Assembly: GCA_000244995.1 (NCBI GenBank)
Contig: CM001438.1
Location: forward strand, 4,816,096-4,880,095
Length of the DNA stretch: 64,000 nucleotides
Source of the DNA: Burkholderiales bacterium JOSHI_001
GTDB taxonomy: Bacteria; Pseudomonadota; Gammaproteobacteria; Burkholderiales; Burkholderiaceae_C
Direction of reading: 5' to 3'
Shown: piece by piece, positions 42,003 to 54,344 of the stretch
Numbering within the stretch: position 1 is the first letter of the stretch
Layout of the letters: the number at the start of each line of letters is the position of its first letter
Made by a program: the position numbers and the translations under genes
The notes under the pieces: model-generated
What the model was told of the DNA's origin: nothing
Database searches by the model: none
The model's input: the letters and a program-made list of their open reading frames with translations, nothing else

Positions 42003-42314
42003 ATGAGCGACGTGCAGAAGCAGATCGACGACCTGGTGAAGAACAACCGGGTCATGCTGTTCATGAAGGGCACCGCCCAGTTCCCGATGTGCGGCTTTTC
42101 CGGCCGCGCGGTGCAGGTGCTGAAGGCCTGCGGCGTGAAGGAACTGGCCACCTTCAACGTGCTGGAAGACGAAGGCGTGCGCCAGGGCATCAAGGAATAC
42201 GCCAATTGGCCCACCATCCCACAGTTGTACGTGGGCGGTGAATTCGTCGGCGGCTCGGACATCATGATGGAGATGTACGAGTCGGGCGAACTGCAGCAAC
42301 TGCTGGCCAAGTGA
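42003..42314 (+). CDS. grxD: Grx4-family monothiol glutaredoxin
   Basis: A 103-residue CGFS glutaredoxin (C30-S33 in FPMCGFSGRAV) that carries and transfers [2Fe-2S] clusters with glutathione. The WPTIPQLYVGGEFVGGSDI segment contains the cis-Pro loop and glutathione site. It overlaps ubiX by 4 nt (GTGA, 42311-42314). Confidence 0.95.
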   Translation: MSDVQKQIDDLVKNNRVMLFMKGTAQFPMCGFSGRAVQVLKACGVKELATFNVLEDEGVRQGIKEYANWPTIPQLYVGGEFVGGSDIMMEMYESGELQQLLAK

Positions 42315-42898
42315 CTTCCAATGCCCGGCCCCGCCTGGTGGTCGGCATCACAGGGGCCAGTGGTGCCGTTTACGGCACCAGGCTGCTGCAGCGCGCCCGC
42401 GGTCTGGGCATTCAAACCCACCTGGTGGTCACGCCCGCTGGCGTGCTGAACGCCCACCACGAACTGGGCCTGGACCGGGCCGGACTGGAAGCCCTGGCCG
42501 ACCAGGCCCATGCCCCGGGCGACATCGGTGCCTGCGTGGCCAGCGGCAGCTTCGCCACCACGGCCATGGTGGTGGCACCGTGTTCCATGAAGACCCTGGC
42601 CGCGGTGGCCCACGGCCTGTGCGACAACCTGCTCACGCGCGCCGCCGACGTCACGCTGAAGGAACGTCGCCGGCTCATCCTGCTGGTGCGTGAAACCCCG
42701 TTGAACCTGGCCCACCTGCGCAACATGACCGCCGTCACCGAGATGGGCGGCATCGTCTTCCCGCCGCTGCCGGCCTTCTACAACAAGCCCAAGTCCATCG
42801 ACGAGATGGTGGACGACACCGTGGAGCGGGTGCTGGAACTGGCCGGGGTGGCCGGCGCGCAGCCGCGGGTGTGGACGGGCCTGCGCGACGGCGCCTAG
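42311..42898 (+). CDS. ubiX: Flavin prenyltransferase UbiX
   Basis: Makes prenylated FMN, the cofactor of UbiD decarboxylase in ubiquinone synthesis. The 195-residue product begins with GTG overlapping the grxD stop and shows the flavoprotein start VVGITGASGAVYGTRLLQ, the APCSMKTLAAVAHG segment and RRLILLVRETPLNLAHLRNM. Convergent with the lytic transglycosylase gene 4 nt later. Confidence 0.95.
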   Translation: MTSNARPRLVVGITGASGAVYGTRLLQRARGLGIQTHLVVTPAGVLNAHHELGLDRAGLEALADQAHAPGDIGACVASGSFATTAMVVAPCSMKTLAAVAHGLCDNLLTRAADVTLKERRRLILLVRETPLNLAHLRNMTAVTEMGGIVFPPLPAFYNKPKSIDEMVDDTVERVLELAGVAGAQPRVWTGLRDGA

Positions 42899-42902
42899 GA
42901 CC

Positions 42903-43541
42903 CTAGACCGGCAGCCATTGCCGGCGCGCCGCCATCACCGCGTTCGGGTATTCAGGCCGCCCGCGGCTGCCGTTGTAGCGGCCCAGGGCCAGGAACAGGT
43001 CACCGCGTTCCAGTTGAAGGTAATGGCGCAGGATGACGCAGCCAAAGCGCAGGTTGGTCTGGGTGTGGAACAGGCGCGCGGGGTCGCCGTCCCCGATGAC
43101 ACGGGCCCAGAAGGGCATCACCTGCATGTAGCCGCGCGCGCCCACCGAACTGATGGCGTACTTGCGGAACGCGCTCTCCACCTGCACCAGCCCCAGCACC
43201 AGTTCCGGCTCGAGCGCGGCGCGCTTGCTTTCGTACCAGAGGGTTTCCAGGAACTCCACGCGCACCGCGTGTTCGCTCTTGCGGCGCTTCAGGCGTTCGC
43301 TGTTGGCGCCCAGCCAGCGCAGGTAGGCCATGCGCGCTTCGACGTCGTCAAACACCGGCTTGGGTGGCGCGTCTTCCGCCACGGCAGCCGCGAGGGCACC
43401 GCGCACCGCGTCGGCCAGGGGCTCTTCACGCTGGGCGCCGGCCCGCGCCGCGCGCCAAGGCGCCAACAGGGTGCCCAGCGTGAGCGCCGCGCCGCTGGCC
43501 AGCAGGCCGCGCCGGCTGGTCGCGGTGGGCCAGGCCTTCAT
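42903..43541 (-). CDS. Lytic transglycosylase-like (SLT) protein
   Basis: A 212-residue exported muramidase-type enzyme that would cleave peptidoglycan to anhydro-muropeptides. A signal with RR ([20 protein letters not shown]) suggests export. The SLT domain shows [14 protein letters not shown] (catalytic Glu), [16 protein letters not shown] and [13 protein letters not shown], then [16 protein letters not shown]. Start overlaps the proS stop by 4 nt, so it is translationally coupled to proS; I recall this pairing in other Burkholderiales. Confidence 0.88.
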   Translation of the reverse strand: MKAWPTATSRRGLLASGAALTLGTLLAPWRAARAGAQREEPLADAVRGALAAAVAEDAPPKPVFDDVEARMAYLRWLGANSERLKRRKSEHAVRVEFLETLWYESKRAALEPELVLGLVQVESAFRKYAISSVGARGYMQVMPFWARVIGDGDPARLFHTQTNLRFGCVILRHYLQLERGDLFLALGRYNGSRGRPEYPNAVMAARRQWLPV

Positions 43542-45283
43542 GCCGAAAGGCGCGCCTTCACGAAGGCGGCCACCTCGGCAGCGGGCACGGTGCTGGCCTG
43601 GGCTTCGCGCCGCCCCTGCACTTCCACCTGGCCGGCCTTCAGGCCGCGGTCGGAGATCACCACCCGGTGCGGCACGCCGATCAGTTCCCAGTCGGCAAAC
43701 ATGGCGCCGGGGCGTTCGCCGCGATCGTCCAGCATCACGTCGATGCCGGCCGCCAGCAGTTCATCGTGCAGGGCGTCGGCGGCGGCCTTCACCTCGGCGC
43801 TGCGGTCGTAGCCAATGGGGCAGACCACCACGGTGAAGGGCGCGATGGCGTCCGGCCAGACGATGCCGCGTTCGTCATGCCCCTGTTCGATGGCCGCGCC
43901 CAGGATGCGCGTGACGCCGATGCCGTAGCAGCCCATCTGCATGAACTGCGGCTTGCCGGTCTCGTCCAGGTAGGTGGCGTTCATCGCCTTGCTGTACTTG
44001 GTGCCGAGGAAGAACACATGGCCCACCTCGATGCCGCGCTGGATGGCCAGCAGACCTTTGCCGTCCGGCGAGGGGTCGCCTTCCAGCACGTTGCGGATGT
44101 CGGCCACCACATCGGGCTCGGGCAGGTCGCGGCCCCAGTTCACGCCCGTGAGGTGGAAGTCGGCGTCGTTGGCGCCGCAGACGAAGTCGGCCATGTTCGC
44201 GACGGTGCGGTCGGCCACCACCTTCAGCGGCTGCTTCAAACCGATCGGTCCCAGGTAACCCGGCTTGCAGCCGAAATGGGCCTCGATCTCTGCGCCGGTG
44301 GCAAAGCGGAAGCCACCTTTCAGGCCTTCCACTTTGCCGGCTTTCACCTCGTTCAGCGCATGGTCGCCACGCACCAGCAGGAGCCAGACAGTGGTCTTCT
44401 TGATGGCGCCGGCTTCGTCCAGCTCATCGGTGGCCAGCACCAGGCTTTTCACGGTGCGCTGCAGCGGGATGTTCAGCAGCGCCGCCACGTCCTCGCAGGT
44501 GCTCTTGCCCGGCGTGGGGGTCTTGGCCAGCGCCTGCGCCGCCGGCGCACGCGTGGCCAGCAGCGGCAGTGCCTCGGCCAGTTCGATGTTGGCGGCGTAG
44601 TCGCTGCTGGGGCAATAGACGATGGCGTCTTCGCCGGTGTCGGCGATGACCTGGAATTCATGGCTCAGGTCGCCGCCGATGGCGCCGGTGTCGGCAGCCA
44701 CCGCGCGGTACTGCAGGCCGAAGCGGTCGAAGATGCGCTTGTAGGCTTCGAACATGCCCTGGTAGCTCTTGGTGGCGCCGGCTTCGTCGCGGTCGAAGGA
44801 GTAGGCGTCCTTCATCGTGAATTCACGCCCGCGCATCACGCCGAAGCGCGGGCGGCGCTCGTCGCGGAACTTGGTCTGGATGTGGTAGAAATTTCTCGGC
44901 AGCTGGCGATAGCTGCGCAATTCCTGCCGGGCGATGTCGGTGACCACCTCTTCGCTGGTGGGCTGGATGATGAAGTCGCGCTCGTGCCGGTCTTTCACCC
45001 GCAGCAATTCGGGCCCCATCTTTTCAAACCGGCCGGTCTCCTGCCACAGCTCGGCGGGCTGCACCACGGGCATCAGCAGTTCCACCGCGCCGGCGCGGTT
45101 CATCTCCTCGCGGATGATGGCTTCCACCTTGCGGATGACCCGCAGGCCCATGGGCATGTAGTTGTAAATGCCCGCACCCAACCGCTTGATCATGCCCGCG
45201 CGCATCATCAGCTTGTGGCTGGCGATCTCGGCGTCAGCGGGGGCCTCCTTGAGGGTGGCGATGAAGAACTGGGAGGCTTTCAT
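43538..45283 (-). CDS. proS: Prolyl-tRNA synthetase (bacterial type)
   Basis: Class II aminoacyl-tRNA synthetase charging tRNA-Pro. The 581-residue product has motif 1/2 regions ([40 protein letters not shown]), the YbaK-like editing insertion (about residues 225-385) that removes Ala from mischarged tRNA, motif 3 near [14 protein letters not shown] and a C-terminal anticodon-binding domain. Length is typical of the bacterial editing form. It is divergent from rppH. Confidence 0.97.
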   Translation of the reverse strand: MKASQFFIATLKEAPADAEIASHKLMMRAGMIKRLGAGIYNYMPMGLRVIRKVEAIIREEMNRAGAVELLMPVVQPAELWQETGRFEKMGPELLRVKDRHERDFIIQPTSEEVVTDIARQELRSYRQLPRNFYHIQTKFRDERRPRFGVMRGREFTMKDAYSFDRDEAGATKSYQGMFEAYKRIFDRFGLQYRAVAADTGAIGGDLSHEFQVIADTGEDAIVYCPSSDYAANIELAEALPLLATRAPAAQALAKTPTPGKSTCEDVAALLNIPLQRTVKSLVLATDELDEAGAIKKTTVWLLLVRGDHALNEVKAGKVEGLKGGFRFATGAEIEAHFGCKPGYLGPIGLKQPLKVVADRTVANMADFVCGANDADFHLTGVNWGRDLPEPDVVADIRNVLEGDPSPDGKGLLAIQRGIEVGHVFFLGTKYSKAMNATYLDETGKPQFMQMGCYGIGVTRILGAAIEQGHDERGIVWPDAIAPFTVVVCPIGYDRSAEVKAAADALHDELLAAGIDVMLDDRGERPGAMFADWELIGVPHRVVISDRGLKAGQVEVQGRREAQASTVPAAEVAAFVKARLSA

Positions 45284-45387
45284 GCGGCGCGCTGCGATAC
45301 CTGCACCGGCATGCGGGAAAGCGAGCTTCGTGTGCCCAGCAGCCCCGGTGCAATAATCGTTTCAATTCAAGAATTTGGGGTTTGATT

Positions 45388-46005
45388 ATGCTCGACCGTG
45401 AAGGCTTCAGGCCCAACGTCGGCATCGTCCTGCTCAACTCGCGCAACCAGGTTTTCTGGGGCAAGCGGCTGCGCACACACTCGTGGCAGTTCCCGCAAGG
45501 CGGCATCAAATACGGTGAGACGCCGGAACAAGCCATGTTCCGCGAGTTGCATGAGGAAGTGGGCCTGCGGCCCGAGCATGTGCGCATCCTGGCGCGCACG
45601 CGCGACTGGCTGCGCTACGAGGTGCCGGACAATTTCATCCGCAAGGATGCCCGCGGCCACTACAAGGGCCAGAAGCAGATCTGGTTCCTGCTGATGCTGG
45701 TGGGCCGCGACAGCGACCTGGACCTGCGCGCCACCAACCACCCGGAGTTCGACGCCTGGCGTTGGAACGATTACTGGGTGCCGCTGGACGTGGTGATCGA
45801 GTTCAAGCGCAAGGTCTACGAACTGGCGCTGACCGAACTGGCGCGCTACCTGCCGCGCGGCACGCACCCCACACGCTTCCTGCGCGGCGGCATGCGCGGG
45901 CGTCGCCATGACGATTTGCCGCCCGATGGGGTGATGGACCCCAGCATGGACGGCGGCCTCGAATCCGGCGGGCACGAGACCACGCCGGGTGAGCACCACG
46001 ACTGA
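45388..46005 (+). CDS. rppH: RNA pyrophosphohydrolase RppH
   Basis: Nudix hydrolase that removes pyrophosphate from the 5' triphosphate of mRNA and starts decay. The Nudix box runs from G38 to L60 (GGIKYGE then RELHEEVGL). The start sequence [20 protein letters not shown] and [16 protein letters not shown] are characteristic. About 205 residues with a polar C-terminal extension beyond the catalytic domain, as often in Burkholderiales. I chose ATG 45388 over TTG 45382. Ends 3 nt before the convergent proB. Confidence 0.95.
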   Translation: MLDREGFRPNVGIVLLNSRNQVFWGKRLRTHSWQFPQGGIKYGETPEQAMFRELHEEVGLRPEHVRILARTRDWLRYEVPDNFIRKDARGHYKGQKQIWFLLMLVGRDSDLDLRATNHPEFDAWRWNDYWVPLDVVIEFKRKVYELALTELARYLPRGTHPTRFLRGGMRGRRHDDLPPDGVMDPSMDGGLESGGHETTPGEHHD

Positions 46006-46008
46006 CGC

Positions 46009-48540
<2,532 letters not shown>

Positions 48541-48566
48541 GGTGCTTTAACTCCTGGTGGTGCTGA

Positions 48567-48878
48567 TCAGGCCGCGATGGCGCCGATCTGCAGCTCGGTG
48601 AAGGCCTGGCGGTGACCGCCATGCTTCTGGAAGTGCTTGCGGCGGCGCATCTTGAAGATGCGCACCTTGTCGTGCCGGCCTTGTGCCACAACCGTGGCCT
48701 TCACGCTGGCGCCCGCCACCAAGGGACTCCCGACCTTCAGGTCCTCGCCGCTACCCACGGCAAGCACCTCACTGATCACGATCTCCTGGCCCAGGTCCGC
48801 AGCAATCTGTTCTACCTTGATCTTTTCGCCGACAGCAACCTTGTATTGTTTGCCACCGGTTTTTATGACCGCGTACAT
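48567..48878 (-). CDS. rplU: 50S ribosomal protein L21
   Basis: A 103-residue ribosomal protein: [20 protein letters not shown] at the start, [20 protein letters not shown] near the end. First gene of the rplU-rpmA-obg-proB operon, divergent from ispB. Confidence 0.97.
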   Translation of the reverse strand: MYAVIKTGGKQYKVAVGEKIKVEQIAADLGQEIVISEVLAVGSGEDLKVGSPLVAGASVKATVVAQGRHDKVRIFKMRRRKHFQKHGGHRQAFTELQIGAIAA

Positions 48879-48938
48879 GTGTGCCCTTTCAAAGAAATCC
48901 CCCGGTCAGGCTGAACTGCCCGAACGGAAGAACCGAGC

Positions 48939-48944
48939 ATTATA
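48939..48944 (-). promoter_or_regulatory. Candidate -10 of the rplU promoter
   Basis: A perfect TATAAT on the minus strand, 61 nt upstream of the rplU ATG. The -35 region is not close to consensus at 17-nt spacing. Confidence 0.5.
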
Positions 48945-49005
48945 GCGGCAACTGTCAGAACGCCCTGAACACCTTCGTCCACCAGCGACGGCGCGGGGCG
49001 ATTCC

Positions 49006-49011
49006 TATAAT
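49006..49011 (+). promoter_or_regulatory. Candidate -10 of the ispB promoter
   Basis: Perfect TATAAT in the plus direction, 32 nt before the GTG start of ispB. No strong -35 is apparent. Confidence 0.5.
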
Positions 49012-49042
49012 TCGAGGTTATTTTCTTCGATCGCCGCCCCTC

Positions 49043-50026
49043 GTGACCGCAACCCCTGCCCTCCCATCCGCCGGCACCGACCTCCTGGCGGCCCAGATGC
49101 AGCAGGTGGACGACGTCATCCGCCAGCGCCTGGCGTCCGACGTGGTGCTGATCAACCAGATCTCGCACTACATCATCAGTGCGGGTGGCAAGCGCATCCG
49201 GCCGCGACTGGTGCTGCTGTTCGCCGGAGCCCTGGGCTTCGACGGCCCGCAGCGCTTCACGCTGGCGGCCATCGTCGAGTTCATCCACACCGCCACCCTG
49301 CTGCACGACGACGTGGTGGACGAATCGTCCCTGCGGCGCGGCCGCCAGACTGCCAACGCCATGTTTGGCAACGCCGCCAGCGTGCTGGTGGGGGACTTCC
49401 TGTATTCGCGGGCCTTTCAGATGATGGTGTCGGTGGACCGCATGCGGGTGCTGGACGTGCTGGCCGACGCCACCAACGTCATTGCCGAAGGCGAAGTGCT
49501 GCAGTTGATGAACATGCATGACCCCGATCTGACCGTCGAGGACTATCTGCGCGTCATCCGCTACAAGACCGCCAAGCTGTTCGAGGCCAGCGCCCGCCTG
49601 GGCGCCGTGCTGGCCGGCGCGCCCACCGATGTGGAAGAGCACTGCGCCGACTACGGCCGATCGCTGGGCACGGCCTTCCAGATCGTGGACGACCTGCTCG
49701 ACTACGAGGGCGACACGCACGAACTGGGTAAGAACGTCGGCGACGACCTGCGCGAAGGCAAGCCCACCCTGCCGCTGCTGGTGGCGATGGAACGTGGCAC
49801 CGACGCCGACCGCCAGGTGATCCGCCATGCCATCGAACATGGCGAGGTGGAGCGCCTGGGCGACATTGTCCAGATCGTGCGCCGAACCGGGGCGCTGGAA
49901 GTGACGCGTGATGCCGCCCGCGCCCAGGCGGCGAAGGCGCGTGAATGCCTTGGCGTCCTGCCTGAATCGGCCTTCCGCGAAGCTCTGCTAGAATTATCAA
50001 TTCGGTCGGTGGACCGCTCGTCTTGA
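49043..50026 (+). CDS. ispB: Octaprenyl diphosphate synthase
   Basis: Polyprenyl synthase that builds the side chain of ubiquinone. The 327-residue product has the first Asp-rich motif LLHDDVVDES, the GNAASVLVGDFLYSRAF segment and the second Asp-rich motif QIVDDLLDYEGD. I take GTG 49043 as the start because it follows the likely promoter and gives the usual short leader; the open frame upstream crosses the promoter. Chain length is presumed eight as in the order. tRNA-Pro and pilB follow. Confidence 0.93.
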   Translation: MTATPALPSAGTDLLAAQMQQVDDVIRQRLASDVVLINQISHYIISAGGKRIRPRLVLLFAGALGFDGPQRFTLAAIVEFIHTATLLHDDVVDESSLRRGRQTANAMFGNAASVLVGDFLYSRAFQMMVSVDRMRVLDVLADATNVIAEGEVLQLMNMHDPDLTVEDYLRVIRYKTAKLFEASARLGAVLAGAPTDVEEHCADYGRSLGTAFQIVDDLLDYEGDTHELGKNVGDDLREGKPTLPLLVAMERGTDADRQVIRHAIEHGEVERLGDIVQIVRRTGALEVTRDAARAQAAKARECLGVLPESAFREALLELSIRSVDRSS

Positions 50027-50098
50027 CCCGGTTCAAGGCGGTGCAATCACCGGTCGCTGTGAATGCCCCGGCCCGAGCGGTCGGGGGTTTGCAACAGT

Positions 50099-50175
50099 CG
50101 GGGTGTAGCTTAGCCTGGTAGAGCGCTACGTTCGGGACGTAGAGGCCGGAGGTTCGAATCCTCTCACCCCGACCA
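50099..50175 (+). tRNA. tRNA-Pro (CGG anticodon)
   Basis: A complete 77-nt cloverleaf with encoded CCA: acceptor stem CGGGGTG/CACCCCG, D-arm with AGCTTAGCCTGGTAGAGC, anticodon stem CTACG/CGTAG with loop TTCGGGA (anticodon CGG at positions 34-36), and T-arm GGAGGTTCGAATCCTCT. A T-run follows. It lies between ispB and pilB. tRNA 3' ends are frequent integration sites, but I see no repeat of its end elsewhere in the window. Confidence 0.97.
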
Positions 50176-50386
50176 CTTTTTCCACCATCCGCCGTCTTCA
50201 GCATTGCGCGCCGTGGCGCGCGACGTGCCCGGGCCAGATCGGGTTAAGCTCCCGGCCTCCGCGTGGCAAGCGTGACATAGTGCCCTTTGGCCGCTGCCCC
50301 CCTGGCCCGCGCTGAACTTACAGTTCCGATTCCGGGCGAGGTGATGCTCGACCCGGGCGCCCGTGTTGTTTGCAGGAGGTGAAGTC

Positions 50387-52111
50387 TTGGCCGTGGATAC
50401 CGTCGTTGACCAGCCGCAGTCCGCCCTGTCGGGCGTGGCGCGCGTGTTGGTTCATGCGGGAAAACTCAATGCCAAGACCGCCGAAGCCTTGGCCGCCGGC
50501 GCCAAGGAGCGCAAGTCCAGTTTTGTCTCGGCGGTGATCTCCGCCGGCGCAGTGTCGGCCGCCGACCTGGCGCACACCCTGGCCGTCACGCTGGCGCTGC
50601 CGCTGATGGACCTGCACGCGCTGGACTTCGAGCGCCTGCCGCGCAACGTGGTGGACGCCAAGCTCACCCAGCAGTACCAGGTGGTGGTGCTGGGCCGGCG
50701 CGGCAACCGCCTGTTCATCGGCGGGGCCGACCCCACCGACCAGGAAGCGGTCGAGCGCATCAAGTTCGCCACCCAGTTGTCGCCCGAGTGGGTGATCGTC
50801 GAATACGACAAGCTGTCGCGCCTGCTGGAGTCCCAAGGCACCAGCGCCAACGAGGCGATTGAAAACCTGGCCTCCGGCGACTTCGAGTTCGACGTCACCG
50901 AAGAGGACGCCACCGTCAGCGAGGCCAACGAGGTCACCGCCGAGGTGGAGGACGCGCCGGTGGTGCGCTTCCTGCAGAAGATGCTGATCGACGCCATCAA
51001 CATGCGCGCGTCCGACCTGCACTTCGAGCCCTTCGAATACAACTACCGGGTGCGTTTCCGCATCGACGGTGAACTGCGCGAAATCACCCAGCCGCCGATC
51101 GCCATCAAGGACAAGCTGGCCTCGCGCATCAAGGTCATCAGCCGGCTGGACATTGCCGAGAAGCGCGTGCCGCAGGACGGCCGCATGAAGCTGAAGTTCG
51201 GCAACAAGGCCATCGACTTCCGCATCTCGACGCTGCCCACGCTGTTTGGCGAAAAGATCGTGATCCGGATCCTGGACCCGTCCTCGGCCAAGCTGGGCAT
51301 CGAGGCCCTGGGCTACGAGAAGATCGAGAAGGAACGCCTGCTCAAAGCCATCGTGCGGCCCTACGGTATGGTGCTGGTCACCGGGCCCACGGGTTCGGGC
51401 AAGACGGTGTCGCTGTACACCTGCCTGAACATCCTGAACCAGCCGGGCGTGAACATCTCCACCGTGGAAGACCCGGCGGAAATCAACCTGCCGGGCGTGA
51501 ACCAGGTCAACGTCAACGACAAGGCGGGGCTGAATTTCGCCGTTGCTTTGAAGGCCTTCCTGCGCCAGGACCCGGACATCATCATGGTGGGCGAGATCCG
51601 CGACCTGGAAACCGCCGACATCGCCATCAAGGCCGCCCAGACCGGCCACATGGTGATGAGCACCCTGCACACCAACGACGCCCCCACCACACTGACGCGT
51701 ATGTTGAACATGGGCATTGCGCCGTTCAACATCGCCGCCAGCGTGATTCTCATCACGGCGCAACGCTTGGCGCGCCGCTTGTGTGAAAACTGCAAGGCGC
51801 AGGCCGATTACCCTCAGGAAGCGCTGTTGCGTGCGGGGTTCAAGCCCGACGACCTGGACGGATCCTGGAAGCCCTACCGGGCCGTGGGATGCTCTTCGTG
51901 CAACAACGGCTACAAGGGCCGTGTCGGGCTGTACCAGGTGATGCCCATCACCGAGGAACAGCAGAGGATCATCCTGGCCCAGGGCACGGCCATGGACATC
52001 GCGACACAGGCGCAGAAGGACGGGGTGCGCGACCTGCGCCAATCGGGCCTTCTGAAGGTGCGCAGCGGGATGACCACCCTGGAAGAGGTCATCTCGGTGA
52101 CCAACGAATGA
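50387..52111 (+). CDS. pilB: Type IV pilus assembly ATPase PilB
   Basis: Hexameric ATPase that drives pilus extension. The 574-residue product has the N-terminal MshEN/GspE-N domain, Walker A GPTGSGKT, Asp box and VGEIRDLETADIA Walker-B region, the His box STLHTNDAP and a tetracysteine zinc motif (CENC and CSSC). The start is TTG 50387, 5 nt after a full AGGAGGTG; the upstream open part has no other ribosome site. pilC and pilD follow in order. Confidence 0.95.
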   Translation: MAVDTVVDQPQSALSGVARVLVHAGKLNAKTAEALAAGAKERKSSFVSAVISAGAVSAADLAHTLAVTLALPLMDLHALDFERLPRNVVDAKLTQQYQVVVLGRRGNRLFIGGADPTDQEAVERIKFATQLSPEWVIVEYDKLSRLLESQGTSANEAIENLASGDFEFDVTEEDATVSEANEVTAEVEDAPVVRFLQKMLIDAINMRASDLHFEPFEYNYRVRFRIDGELREITQPPIAIKDKLASRIKVISRLDIAEKRVPQDGRMKLKFGNKAIDFRISTLPTLFGEKIVIRILDPSSAKLGIEALGYEKIEKERLLKAIVRPYGMVLVTGPTGSGKTVSLYTCLNILNQPGVNISTVEDPAEINLPGVNQVNVNDKAGLNFAVALKAFLRQDPDIIMVGEIRDLETADIAIKAAQTGHMVMSTLHTNDAPTTLTRMLNMGIAPFNIAASVILITAQRLARRLCENCKAQADYPQEALLRAGFKPDDLDGSWKPYRAVGCSSCNNGYKGRVGLYQVMPITEEQQRIILAQGTAMDIATQAQKDGVRDLRQSGLLKVRSGMTTLEEVISVTNE

Positions 52112-52181
52112 TCGCGCGGCGCTGGCGGTCGCGGGCCACGTCCCCGGCGCCAGAACCAAGACGCTTCGAGCGGGAGTGACC

Positions 52182-53405
52182 ATGGCAACTGCGGTGGCTG
52201 GAAAGAACGCCGTCAAGGAATTCGTCTTCGAGTGGGAAGGCAAGGACAAGAACGGCAAGATCGTGCGCGGCGAAATGCGCGCCGGCGGCGAAGCCGTGGT
52301 TTCGGCCAGCCTGCGCCGCCAGGGCGTGCTGATCTCCAAGATCAAGAAGCGCCGCGTCAGCGGCGGCTCGGCGGTCAAGCAAAAGGACATCGCGGTCTTC
52401 ACGCGCCAGTTGTCCACCATGATGAAGGCCGGCGTGCCGCTGCTGCAGTCCTTCGACATCGTGGCGCGCGGCAGCCCGAACCCGCGCCTGACGCGCCTGC
52501 TCAACGACATCCGCTCCGATGTGGAAACCGGCACCAGCCTGTCGGCATCGTTCCGCAAGCACCCCATGCACTTCGATGCCCTCTACTGCAACCTGGTGGA
52601 AGCCGGTGAGGCTGGCGGCATCCTGGAGCAGTTGCTGGACCGCCTGGCGATGTACCAGGAAAAGACGATGGAGCTGAAGCGCAAGATCAAGTCGGCGCTG
52701 ATGTACCCCATCGCGGTGATGGTCGTGGCCTTCGTGGTGCTGACGGTGATCATGCTGTTCGTGATTCCGCAGTTCAAGACCGTGTTCTCGTCCTTCGGCG
52801 CCCAGCTGCCGGCCCCCACGCTGTTTGTCATCGGCATGTCGGAGATCTTCGTCAACTACTGGTACGTCCTTTTCGGCGGATTGGCTGGCGGCGCCTACAT
52901 GTTCGTCCAGACCTGGAAGCGCTCGGAAAAGATGCAGATGGCGATGGACCGCATCCTGCTGCGCATACCGATCTTCGGCAACCTGATCAACAAGTCGGTG
53001 CTGGCGCGCTGGACGCGCACCCTGTCCACCATGTTCGCCGCCGGCGTGCCGCTGGTGGAAGCACTGGATTCGGTGGGCGGCGCGGCCGGCAACGCGGTGT
53101 ACCTGCAGGCCACCGAACAGATCCAGCGCGACGTGTCCACCGGCTCGGCGCTCACCACCGCCATGCAGTCCACCGGCGTTTTCCCCACCATGGTGCTGCA
53201 GATGGCAGCCATCGGCGAGGAGTCGGGCGCGCTGGACCACATGCTGGCGAAGTCCGCCGAGTTCTACGAGGAAGAGGTGGACGAAATGGTGAAGGGCCTG
53301 TCCAGCCTGATGGAGCCCATCATCATCGTGGTGCTGGGCACGCTGATCGGCGGCATCGTGGTGTCGATGTACCTGCCCATCTTCAAGCTCGGCTCCATCG
53401 TCTGA
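52182..53405 (+). CDS. pilC: Type IV pilus inner-membrane platform protein PilC
   Basis: Membrane platform on which PilB acts. The 407-residue product has two GspF/T2SSF domains: IAVFTRQLSTMMKAGVPLLQ and RWTRTLSTMFAAGVPLVEA, with three membrane helices (about residues 170-192, 219-240 and 375-397). ATG 52182 chosen over GTG 52176. Seventy nt after pilB. Confidence 0.95.
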   Translation: MATAVAGKNAVKEFVFEWEGKDKNGKIVRGEMRAGGEAVVSASLRRQGVLISKIKKRRVSGGSAVKQKDIAVFTRQLSTMMKAGVPLLQSFDIVARGSPNPRLTRLLNDIRSDVETGTSLSASFRKHPMHFDALYCNLVEAGEAGGILEQLLDRLAMYQEKTMELKRKIKSALMYPIAVMVVAFVVLTVIMLFVIPQFKTVFSSFGAQLPAPTLFVIGMSEIFVNYWYVLFGGLAGGAYMFVQTWKRSEKMQMAMDRILLRIPIFGNLINKSVLARWTRTLSTMFAAGVPLVEALDSVGGAAGNAVYLQATEQIQRDVSTGSALTTAMQSTGVFPTMVLQMAAIGEESGALDHMLAKSAEFYEEEVDEMVKGLSSLMEPIIIVVLGTLIGGIVVSMYLPIFKLGSIV

Positions 53406-53417
53406 CGCGCACGGCCC

Positions 53418-54344
53418 ATGCCTGATTTGCCGCTGGACCTTCTGCTGTCCCCGCCCGCCCTGGCCCTGCTGGGGCTGTTGCTGGGCAGCTTCCTGAATGT
53501 GGTCATCCACCGCAAGCCGCTGCTGCTGGAGCGGCAGTGGTGGGGCGACGTGGCGCACCAACTGGGCGACGCCACGTCCCACCAGCGCGTGTTCGGCCGT
53601 GCGCCGTCACCCGAAGCCGCCGGCACCGCGGCAGCGCTGGTGAAGGCGGTGGACGAACTGCCGGCCATGAGCCTGTCCAAGCCGCGCTCGCGCTGCCCGT
53701 CCTGCGGCCACGCCATCCGCTGGTACGAGAACATTCCCGTGCTCAGCTGGCTGGCGCTGCGCGGCAAGTGCTCGGCCTGCGGCACCGGCATCAGCGCGCG
53801 CTATCCCTTGGTGGAAATTCTCAACGCGGTGCTGTTCGGCGCCACCGCCTGGCGCTTCGGCGCACAGTGGGCCACGCTGGCCTGGTGCGGTTTCGTCGCG
53901 GTGCTGGTGGCCTTGTCCTTCATCGACTGGGACACCACCGTGCTGCCCGACGACCTGACCCTGCCGCTGCTGTGGGCCGGCCTGGCCGCCGCGGCGCTGG
54001 ACCTCACCGGCCTGCCGCTGGCCCAGGCGCTGTGGGGCGCGGTGGCAGGCTACCTGTCGCTGTGGGCGGTGTACTGGTTCTTCAAGCTGGCCACCGGCAA
54101 GGAAGGCATGGGCTATGGCGACTTCAAGCTGCTGGCCGCGCTGGGCGCCTGGCTGGGCTGGCAGGCGCTGCTGCCCATCATCCTGGCCGCGTCCATCCTG
54201 GGTGCGGTGGTCGGCATCGGCATGAAGGTGAGCGGCGCGCTGCGCGAGGGCCGCTACGTGCCATTCGGCCCCTTCCTGGCGGGCGCCGGCGTGGCCGTCA
54301 TGCTGATGGGCGTGCCGCGCGCGGTGGGGTTCCTAGGCTGGTGA
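53418..54344 (+). CDS. pilD: Prepilin peptidase/N-methyltransferase PilD
   Basis: Cleaves the leader of type IV prepilins and methylates the new N-terminus. The 308-residue polytopic protein has LGLLLGSFLNVVIHRKPLL, the zinc-binding CPSCGH and CSACG motifs, the catalytic Asp residues in SFIDWDTTVLPD and GYGDFKLLA, typical of the A24 family. Twelve nt after pilC; its stop overlaps the coaE GTG (GTGA). Confidence 0.95.
   Translation: MPDLPLDLLLSPPALALLGLLLGSFLNVVIHRKPLLLERQWWGDVAHQLGDATSHQRVFGRAPSPEAAGTAAALVKAVDELPAMSLSKPRSRCPSCGHAIRWYENIPVLSWLALRGKCSACGTGISARYPLVEILNAVLFGATAWRFGAQWATLAWCGFVAVLVALSFIDWDTTVLPDDLTLPLLWAGLAAAALDLTGLPLAQALWGAVAGYLSLWAVYWFFKLATGKEGMGYGDFKLLAALGAWLGWQALLPIILAASILGAVVGIGMKVSGALREGRYVPFGPFLAGAGVAVMLMGVPRAVGFLGW

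Noticed and set aside
50099..50175. tRNA-Pro as attachment site of the accessory island
   Set aside because: It lies 15 kb inside conserved housekeeping DNA, and no copy of its 3' end was seen near the island edges.
50318..52567. A 749-codon open frame on the minus strand
   Set aside because: Antisense to pilB and the start of pilC; no recognisable domain, typical shadow frame in high-GC DNA.
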